Source: Gonatopus flavifemur (taxonomy: Eukaryota; Arthropoda; Insecta; Hymenoptera; Dryinidae). Taken from it: DNA of 64,000 nucleotides. The position numbers and the translations under genes were made by a program. Below are positions 56,592 to 64,000 of this stretch, in pieces (the stretch's first letter is position 1; each line of letters begins with the position of its first letter). The notes below the pieces were generated by a model, which saw only the letters and a list, made by a program, of their open reading frames with translations, was not told the origin of the DNA and ran no database searches. The stretch lies in contig JAFFJZ010000020.1 of the NCBI GenBank assembly GCA_018340375.1, forward strand, positions 3,906,001 through 3,970,000, in the 5' to 3' direction.

Positions 56592-56784
56592 AGCTCCCGT
56601 TATGACAGTAAACATGAATTCATTATGAATAGTTTGGATTCAAAATGAACTCTTGATGAATAACTTAATCTTCAGGAAGAATTCATATCACGAATTCATG
56701 AAGAACTATTCAGGCATTCAACATGTATGCATTTTGAATTCATTGACTTCATATTGAATTCATTTTTACTGTCATAACGGGGAC
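56592..56784. mobile_element. GTTATGACAGTAAA MITE, ~193 bp
   Basis: CCCGTTATGACAGTAAA at the left is the exact inverse of TTTACTGTCATAACGGG at the right. The interior is built from TGAATTCA and GAATTCAT words. It is the same family as 5108-5219. Confidence 0.75.
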
Positions 56785-58341
56785 TGTTCAAGAACTTCTT
56801 TCAGAAGTTTTCGTGAATTCAAAATGATCATTTGTGCTGTCTGGGGTGGCTACGTTCTGGTTACATTTATTGAGTAGGAAATTACTACTACCCAGGACAT
56901 GGCCTGTAACAAACAGGTTGTCACATCACCAGTAAGGAAACTGCTTATCGTCGTGATGTTGTAACAAACTGTGTTGGGTGGGACACAGTATCCATGTGGC
57001 CGACACGGGAAAAAAGAAATAGTTGCAGCAACTACTTAAATAGACGATTTTCGACCATCTACTTAAGTAGTTGCTGCAGCTATTTACAAGGAAACGTTTC
57101 GAGGTGTCCATCGCCGATTTGGTTCAAATTGAGATATGTTATAGTACTCGTGATTTTAAGGGACACGTATTTTTTTATACGTGCCCAATTGCGTTTTAAA
57201 GGGGTGAAACACCCCTTCAAAGAATTCCGGAAAAAGTGAAAAATTTTAAATTTCACATAGATAATTCCATTCGATCTACTTACGGATTTGCATGGTCAAA
57301 GCATTCGAAGAGACAAAACATATTAGGTGGTCCCCATGTGGAAAAAGCCCCTTCCCTCCCAAGGAAATATACCTGGAAAATATACCTGGGAGGGGGTAGG
57401 TTTTCAATATTCTCTAATGGGTTTTGAGCGGGATTCACCAACATTGAGTCATTTCGTAGAGCTCTCAAAATGAGGAAACACGTGTTTCCCCATATTGCTC
57501 CTATTTTACATTGAGGGGGCAAAACCTCCCCAAATGCAAAAACTTCGAAAGAGTGACGGAAAAATGTTCAAATGTGCTGAAAATCACTACTCGAGAGTTT
57601 TCGAGGTCGCTGATTACGAATCCGGCATGAAAAATGTGGAATTCGGAATCGCGAATCCAATAGGGCGACGCCAATATCGGGCAATCGAGCGGATTCGCCT
57701 GGAGCTCGGGGTTGGGGGGTTTTTAAGGCCGAAAATGACGAATATAAGATTTCTCCCACAGTACCACAGTTCAGAAAGAGTGCTGAATGTATTCATGTTC
57801 AATCCTTACAGTTCCCAATGAATTCTTCAAGAGCTCTCTCTGAAATGTGGTGCTGCGTGAGTCACAATTCGAAATTTATAATGGTGACTGGAATATTGCC
57901 AAGTTGGATCCCAGATCACCCTGAATTCGCTCGAAATAATGTATACGTAATGTAATATACTATAATGGAATATAGTCAAGTAATATTCATTAACCATTGA
58001 ATATACTGTGAAGTCGTTTTCTAACAGCTACTCGTTATTTTACGATCGTAATTCGAATACAGTACTGAACTGTCAGTTCTTTCTACAATGAGTTTTTGGT
58101 TCAAGAAACATCTGTCTCGATATAAAAATTTCAAGTTCAATTAGTTGTTTAACTCACAAGTCGTCGTCATAACTCGAGCATACTAGTTCATGAAGAATCA
58201 AAGGCAGAACAAATATAGATCAAGACTTGACAGCAAAAATAATGTCGATATATTGTAAACATGAATACTTATCCTGATCAATTAGGAGTCCAAAGTGGGG
58301 TCTAATTTCTTCGGCTTATGGTATCTGGAATTGGTTCCTTA

Positions 58342-58576
58342 CACGCAGAAAACAGATTTGTTGAAAAGTCCCATAATTTATTCAGGATCAGCGCCAGTCT
58401 GTGACAGATAGAGTTTTCACTTGAATTTACTTTTAAAAACTCCCATAATTAGATGTATTTCTACAAGAAATTATGGTACTCTTGAAGCTATATTCAGGTA
58501 AATAATTTCATTCATCACAGACTGGCGCTGATTCTCAATAAATTATGGCATTTTTAAAAATATATTTTTCTGCGTG
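58342..58576. mobile_element. CAC-terminus MITE (CACGCAGAAAA), 235 bp
   Basis: The termini CACGCAGAAAA and TTTTTCTGCGTG are inverted, with TA on both sides. AGCGCCAGTCTGTGA and its inverse TCACAGACTGGCGCT lie inside, with TAATTTATTC words. Confidence 0.8.
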
Positions 58577-58737
58577 TATTATTCGATATTTCCAAACGAC
58601 CATTTCCTTGAAACTTGAAGGAATAATTTGGTTCCGCATTGGATTTTCTTGAGTCAAGAATACTTTCCACTTGATATATCACACATACAGCAGTACAGTT
58701 AGAACTTATTATCACGTTGCTATATCAAAGTCTCGAA

Positions 58738-59010
58738 TCTGTGTGTCTCATCGAAAGCCAATAAACGTTTTTGAGGATATGTTCTCCCTCCGCATCTCAC
58801 CCAACCACCTCTAAACACTCATTTCTTGTTACAGCTGTAAACATGTATTATTTACTATGTATCCTCTTGCATTTCGTCATATTGTTGTACGTATTTCTTA
58901 TCAAATGAGAAAAGGGAAAATAGAAATGAGTGTTTAAAGGTGTTTGGGTGCGATGCGGAGGAAGAATATATCCTCAGAAACGTTTATTGACATTCAATGA
59001 GACACACAGT
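58738..59010. repeat. Palindrome inside the 3.6-kb element
   Basis: TGTGTGTCTCATCGAAAGCC near 58739 is mirrored by a segment ending AATGAGACACACAG. The arms include AAACGTTTTTGAGGATAT and its inverse. The centre is near 58875. Confidence 0.7.
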
Positions 59011-59119
59011 TTCGAGACATTTGAAAACTTTTCCGTCACTCTTTCGAAGTTTTTGTATTCGGAGGGGGGGGGGGGGTTTGCTCCCTCAATGTAAAATATG
59101 AGCGATATGGGGAAACACG

Positions 59120-59391
59120 CTCTCTAAATCTGAAAGAGTGAAAAATCGCACGTTTCACTCCACTAAGTGTCAGAAGTGAGCCTGTCCGCTTCGAGTGGAA
59201 TTTTCACTCGTTTTGAGTGACTTCTCACTCTTTTAGAGTGAAAAATTCACTCTAACGTCGAAGTGGTTGTGAATTTCTAACCTCAAATCTTAGAATATCA
59301 CTGCAAAAGAGTGGACATTTCACTCGAAAATTCGACAGGCTCACTTCTGGCTGGCTAAAGAGTGAAATCTCACTCCAAAGATTTAAGAGAG
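59120..59391. mobile_element. CTCTCTAAA-family MITE of GAGTG-N6/7-CACTC repeats, 272 bp
   Basis: The termini CTCTCTAAATC and GATTTAAGAGAG are inverted, flanked by CG on both sides. The opposite arm of the host palindrome (57478-57493, GAAACACGTGTTTCC) shows the empty site with a single CG. The interior has GAGTG-CACTC pairs with centres GAATTTT, ACTTCT, AAAAATT, GACATTT and AAATCT. Confidence 0.85.
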
Positions 59392-59713
59392 CGTGTTTCC
59401 CAATTTTTAGAGCTCTACAAAATGACGCAATGTTGGTGAATCCCACTCAAAATCCATTGGAGAACATTGAAAATCTACCCCCTCTCAGGTATATTTTTCC
59501 CACTCCTTGGGAGGGAAGGGGGTTTCTCCACATGGGGACCAACTCGTATGTTTTGTCCCGTCGAATGCTTTGACCATGCAAATCCGTAAGTAAATCGAAT
59601 GGAATTATCTATGTGGAATTTAAAATTATCCACTTTTCCCGGAATTCTTTGAAGGGGTGTTTCACCCCTTTCAAACGCGATTGGGCACGTATAAAAAAAT
59701 ACGTGTCCCTTAA

Positions 59714-60337
59714 GGTAGTTTTCCGGGAGAATTCAGGATCAAATTAGACAAATTATTGTCAAGCAGAGCACCAAGGTTGAAGGATGGGTCTTATATTCTT
59801 ATTTATGATAAAAAAAGAACCAACTCGAAGTATTAATAAACAACCTTGTAACAACAACGCGAAATTTGACATGGTTTTTTTCTTAAAAAATTTTTATTTT
59901 TGATCCGTTTAAGACTTATGAGGGCTCATTTTGTTCCTTGTGAGATTTAAAAAACCTTTACCACGGGGATTTTTTTATATGAGTCATCATGACACTGTCA
60001 CACGTTTTTGTTTATTAATAGTAAAATACATGTCCATAAACAAAAGCGAGTGACAGTGTCATGATGACTCATATAAAAAAATCCCCATGGTAAAGGTTTT
60101 TTAAATCTCACAAGGAACAAAATGAGTCCTCATAAGTCATAAACGGATCGAAAGTAAAAATTTTTTAAGAAAAAAACCATGTCAAATTTCGCGTTGTTGT
60201 TACAAGGTTGTTCATTATTACTTCGAGTTGGTTCTTTTGTTGTCATAAATAAGAATATAAGTCCCATCCTTCGACCTTGGAGCTCTGCTTGACAATAATT
60301 TTTCTAATTTGATCCTGAATTCTCCCGGAGAACTACC
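59714..60337. mobile_element. TTAA-site palindromic MITE, 624 bp
   Basis: The termini GGTAGTTTTCCGGGAGAATT and AATTCTCCCGGAGAACTACC are inverted. Target TTAA is duplicated (59710-59713, 60338-60341). The opposite arm of the host palindrome shows CGTGTCCCTTAAAATCAC without the insert (57152-57169 inverted). TTAA targets are used by piggyBac and Kolobok elements. No ORF. Confidence 0.85.
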
Positions 60338-61091
60338 TTAAAATCACAAGTACTACAACATACCTCAATTTCGACCAAATCAGCGACGGACACCTCGAAA
60401 CGTTTCCTTGTTGGTAGTCACGACAAGTAACTCGATAGTTGCACTGACTAACGTAAATACCTGAGGTATTTTGAATTAGTTGAGACAGCTAACGTGTTAC
60501 TTGTCCTGACTACTAAGCAGATGCAGCAACTACTTAAGTAGAGGGTCGGAAATCGACTTCTTAAGTAGTTGCTGCAACTATTCTTTTTTTTCCGTGCACC
60601 AAAGACAGTTTTGTTATCGCATTATAACTACAATGTAACTCAAGACCACACGCAATATCACGTGTTCGCTGCATGCAATGCAGGGCTGTGGAGTCGGAGT
60701 CGGGAGTCGGAATCGGAGTCGAGGAGTCGTGGAATGATGGATGGAGTCGAAAGGGGAGTCGGAGTCGAATGTTATTTCATCGACTCCGACTCCACTTTCG
60801 ACTCCTTTTAAAAAAAGTTAGTTTTCATGAAAGTACGTTAGAAAAATATTACGAGAACGTCCTGTAGTATATGAAAAGAACGTTTTCAGAACGTGTTTTG
60901 CTGCATTAAAAGTAAAAATGCTGTAAAAATATGTGCTTTTGGAGGTCAAGACTCGCAGAACCTAGGCTATGTTTTTAAAACATTCAGAGAACTTCGTGTG
61001 CTCTTTGGAATACATTTTCATTTCTTTGACTCATTTTTGAAAATACACATATTCAATCTTCTGATCATTCAATTGTAATAAACTCATATTA

Positions 61092-61330
61092 CATTGAGAG
61101 AAAGAAAATCTTAAACTAAGAAAATATTGGTCTGACCGAGTCCGATCCGATATTTTCTTGATTCAAGAAAACTTTCTTCGAAAGAAGAAATTACTCAGTT
61201 TGAAACTATACAGTGTGATATAGACAAAATTTTCTTACTCCAAGTACACATTTTCTTGAGATAAGAAAAAAAATATATTCTTAGATCAAAAAAATATGTT
61301 CTTCTGATTAAGCTAATTTTTTTCTCAGTG
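61092..61330. mobile_element. CAC-type MITE of TTCTT-N5-AAGAA repeats, 239 bp
   Basis: The ends CATTGAGAGAAA and TTTTTTTCTCAGTG are inverted, with TA on both sides. The interior has TTCTT-GATTC-AAGAA, TTCTT-GAGAT-AAGAA, TCTT-AAACT-AAGA and decayed copies. Confidence 0.8.
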
Positions 61331-62639
61331 TAATAGCTTCCAACAGTGGTTCCATAATGAACTCTTATGGATCACAGGTGCATCAGTTGAGAGATGAAAT
61401 TTGCATGCAAAAAATTTTTTCAATTTTTCTTCAACACAAACGAGGAATCCATATGTGAATTTATGGACAATGTATTTCCACACGTTGATTCGAAGTTCAA
61501 AGTGTAATGTTTCGAAATCAAATGCATAGAATTCTCTGTTGACATAAATAAGATAAATCAAGAAATGAGAGTAGGAATTGATGTGATTGTTTTCATGATC
61601 TGTTCGGTAAGAAAGTGCTATAATTCTTCATATCAATGGGAATATAAAGGTATGAGAATGGAGAAAGAGAGTCATAGAACATCTCTAAGTGGGAATGTAA
61701 CGTCCCCGTAAAACTCAGATCATTCAAAGAATTCCCAGCAAAAATCTTGAATTGAAAAGAATAGAAAAGAATTGAGATTGAAGAATTTGAATTCGATTTT
61801 TGAAGTCATAGAATTGATTTTGAAGAAATTCTATTCTTGTCTATTCTAACATATTCCAAGTGAAATCTTATTCCAAACGTGCTATTCAATTTTAATTTTT
61901 CTAATGTCAAATTCAGAATACAACTGCTATGTTGTGAATGAATATGTTGTTGATGACAATGGTATCGCGATTTTCAATTCTAGGGCAAGACTTCAAAGAA
62001 GAATAGCAACTGAATTCCAGACACAAAATTACAATCCAAATATTTCTATTTCTTTCTATTCTTTTGACACAAACTTCGAATTGAAAACAATTCAAAATAG
62101 GATTTTCCTATTCTTTTCCAATTCTTTTCCATTCCAGATTTTTTGCTGGGTTGATTCTTATCAAAATTAAATTTTTCCAATGAGAAATGTACACATTTCG
62201 AATTAGTACATTTCTCATTTCAGACTCAAATTTCCCGTTTCAGACTCAAATGATTCTAAATAAGTTCGAATCATTTTTCATCAGAGATTTGCACTATCAA
62301 TCGTTCTGAATGATTTCGTTTCTGCAGGGAGAGCTAAGGTCGTTGCAGCACTGAAATCCCATATAGGTATACGGCATAGGAGTAGAAAAAGAATTCTTCA
62401 GAATTCATATTGAATTCAAATTGAATTCTCTTTGCACTCTTTCTGAACTGATTTGCTGTGTGGGATTTATCTCTCTTTTTATCAGTATTACAAGTTTGCA
62501 ATCCACTCCCCTCCTTTACACTGAGAGAAGTTTTTATTACATGCATAATACAAATAGGAATAGCTATAATAAATAGTAAGAAATATCATGTATGTAGTTG
62601 AACTTATTATGCCTTCAAACAAATTCATTACATTATATA
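61331..62639. other. Interior of the hAT-type element, unassigned
   Basis: No transposase motifs were seen. 61735-62160 is rich in AGAATTGA and TTCTATTC-type words on both strands, suggesting a further old palindrome. No boundaries were fixed. Confidence 0.4.
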
Positions 62640-62851
62640 CACAGAAAGAAGCATTTTTTTTGAATCTAAGACATTGTTATTTGAATACGTCAAAATGAAT
62701 ATTTCTTTGATACAAACAAATTTGTTACTTGGGAGAAAAATCAAATAATACATTTTTTTGATGAAAAAAATATTCATTTCCGTCAAAGAAATATTTTTTG
62801 AACCTATTCAAATAACAATTTGTTAGATCCAAAGAAATACTTCTTTCTGTG
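62640..62851. mobile_element. CAC-terminus MITE (CACAGAAAGAAG), 212 bp
   Basis: The termini CACAGAAAGAAG and CTTCTTTCTGTG are perfect inverses, with TA on both sides. The interior carries TTTGA-ATACG-TCAAA and similar TTTGA/TCAAA words. Confidence 0.85.
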
Positions 62852-63480
62852 TAGTAAGTAAGTGTGTAATCTATACAATAATCTTCAGTATACATATATC
62901 TCATAGGTTTTATTATATGAATCTATTGCTATTTATATTTTTTTATCATGTATTTCCCTCTGCGTATTCTTATATTCCTAAGGATGAAACCCTAGCCTAG
63001 TTCTGCTTGTGAACTGTGCACCAATACCGCCCATTCAATTTCAAGTTTCGAATGAAAGATAAGTCCTTAATTATTACCTAATTATTCAAAAAGCTCCATA
63101 CTGCTCGTTTCCAACGAATCTTGCTATCACTCCATGCTAATTTCCTTGATAGATTTATATTGCACTTATTCTTATTACCAGAACGGAAATCGTTTTGGAG
63201 TTGTTGACGAAGTTTTTCCCTAACATTTGGAATATTTATATCTGTCGAACAATGTTGATGGGAGAAATAATTCATGCATACAATTTTGTAATAGAACATT
63301 AAAATTAGTTACGACTTGGAAGTCTGTTAATTGTTTGCATTTTAGCCTCGACATATTTAGCGAATCGAACTTGAATAATATATCAATAAATAAAATATTG
63401 AAACACAGGTCGAAAAATCTCGATAACGAATAATGTCTATCTTATGTCCAAGTTTGGTTCTTTTGAAATTTTTATTCATG
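62852..63480. other. Interior of the hAT-type element, unassigned
   Basis: No gene or RNA was recognised. It is AT-rich. Confidence 0.4.
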
Positions 63481-63586
63481 GGAATAAACACTAGAGCCGG
63501 AGCCGGAGTCGGAGTCGGAGTCGGAAATTTTAAGTGGTCCGGAGTCGGCTGTGGGAAAGCTTCGACTCCGCAGCCCTGATGCAATG

Positions 63587-63800
63587 GACTGTTGACTTGT
63601 AATTTCACACTCATCAAAAGTTGCTACAATGTAACAACAATATAAAATGTTTCGCTTTACCAACATAGTGGTTCCATCCATCTGCTATAAGTTACACTAT
63701 TGAATCGGATAAATTTTTTTAACGCCAGTTTTGAGGTTGAATACACATATCTACATATATAAATATATATGCGCTTGACCTCGAATATGAGGTAAAAAAG
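63587..63800 (+). repeat. Duplicated block, right half of the interrupted copy
   Basis: It continues the sequence broken at 60680 and matches 55960-56180, including AACGCCAGTTTTGAGGT and the CCTCGAATATGAGG palindrome. Confidence 0.75.
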
Positions 63801-64000
63801 CAGGGTCCCCCCAGACGTTGAAAGTCAAGTAAAGTTAGGGAATCCTTATTCAGTCAGAGAAAGTCAGGGAATGTTTTCAAAATGCCCCATTAGTCAGAAA
63901 AATCCATTCAGATTTATAAAAAGTCAGGGAAAATTGTAACATTTGATTTCAGCAGAAAATTTTCAAGGAGCAATGTCCACTTGTGCACTTTTTACCCAGC
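63801..64000 (+). mobile_element. Left end of a CAGGGTCCCC element, cut by the window
   Basis: CAGGGTCCCCCCAGACGTTG is followed by repeated GTCAGGGAA words, resembling the 2921 terminus in style (CAGGGT plus CAGGGAA words). The right end lies outside the window. Confidence 0.5.

Larger units (their letters stand above)
57004..60596. mobile_element. 3.6-kb palindromic CAC-terminus element with nested insertions
   Basis: The ends CACGGGAAAAAAGAAATAG and CTATTCTTTTTTTTCCGTG are inverted. Long arms (57004-57560 and about 59030-60596) mirror each other, including the GGGTGAAACACCCC block. The arms carry TAGTT-N5-AACTA repeats at the termini. Insertions sit at 58342-58576, 59120-59391 and 59714-60337, and a second palindrome lies at about 58738-59010. 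A G-run at 59067-59078 sits where the left arm has GGGG. No ORF. Confidence 0.75.
60681..63578. mobile_element. hAT-type element with GGAGTCGGAGTCGG subterminal repeats, 2.9 kb
   Basis: The left end CAGGGCTGTGGAGTCGGAG and right end CTTCGACTCCGCAGCCCTG are inverted. They are flanked by the exact 8-bp duplication ATGCAATG (60673-60680, 63579-63586). GGAGTCG repeats line both ends. No transposase was recognised in between, so it is non-autonomous or gutted. Two CAC-type MITEs are nested inside. Confidence 0.85.

Overview
The window looks like a piece of an insect nuclear genome. It is AT-rich, with introns of about 50-370 bp bounded by GT/AG. Two host genes are clear: a ZAD-type C2H2 zinc-finger gene (ZAD proteins are expanded in insects) and a 10-exon USP39/Sad1 splicing-factor gene. 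They lie head to head (about 40.6-46.5 kb) and share a ~0.7 kb promoter region. This is the only stretch not dominated by mobile DNA. I could not name the species.

Almost everything else is nested transposable elements, and much of the nesting order can be read from target-site duplications (TSDs). 0.6-2.4 kb: palindromic element around a fragment of a TE-linked ORF. 2.83-28.1 kb: one copy of a CCGG-rich dispersed repeat, opened at 2921-27084 (24 kb, TSD TATCCG) and again at 27197-28018 (TSD TA). Inside the 24-kb block are foldback elements (5365-5867, 6002-9438, 14750-15252), a bracket at 10268-19964 (TSD TA) holding an intact RTE-like LINE (11130-14483, 11-bp TSD) and a jockey-like LINE (about 15.3-19.4 kb), and a broken hAT-like transposase gene (21.1-25.7 kb). 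29.4-31.1 kb: an element with an internal 173-bp tandem array, one copy of which carries a PIF/Harbinger-like MITE. 31.5-32.4 kb: a 911-bp palindrome with an 8-bp TSD. 33.1-37.3 kb: an element with a 65-bp satellite and a 5S-rRNA-like promoter block. 37.8-39.7 kb: stacked palindromes. 46.7-64 kb: further nested palindromes, including a TE-linked pseudogene with 515-bp terminal repeats, a 3.6-kb palindrome, and a 2.9-kb hAT-type element with an exact 8-bp TSD.

The most unusual signal is a group of non-autonomous elements built mainly from many copies of a short split palindrome. A 5-6 nt word is followed by a spacer of nearly fixed length (5 or 6 nt) but freely varying sequence, then the word's reverse complement. 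Each element family has its own word: TTTGCT-N5-AGCAAA, TAGTT-N5-AACTA, TTCTT-N5-AAGAA, or (C/G)AGTG-N6-CACT(C/G). These elements have CAC.../CTC... termini and 2-bp TSDs that are always pyrimidine-purine. Three large elements in this window also contain RNA polymerase III promoter-like blocks: two tRNA-like and one 5S-like.

All calls are from reading the sequence. No search or alignment was run, and boundaries of old palindromes are approximate.
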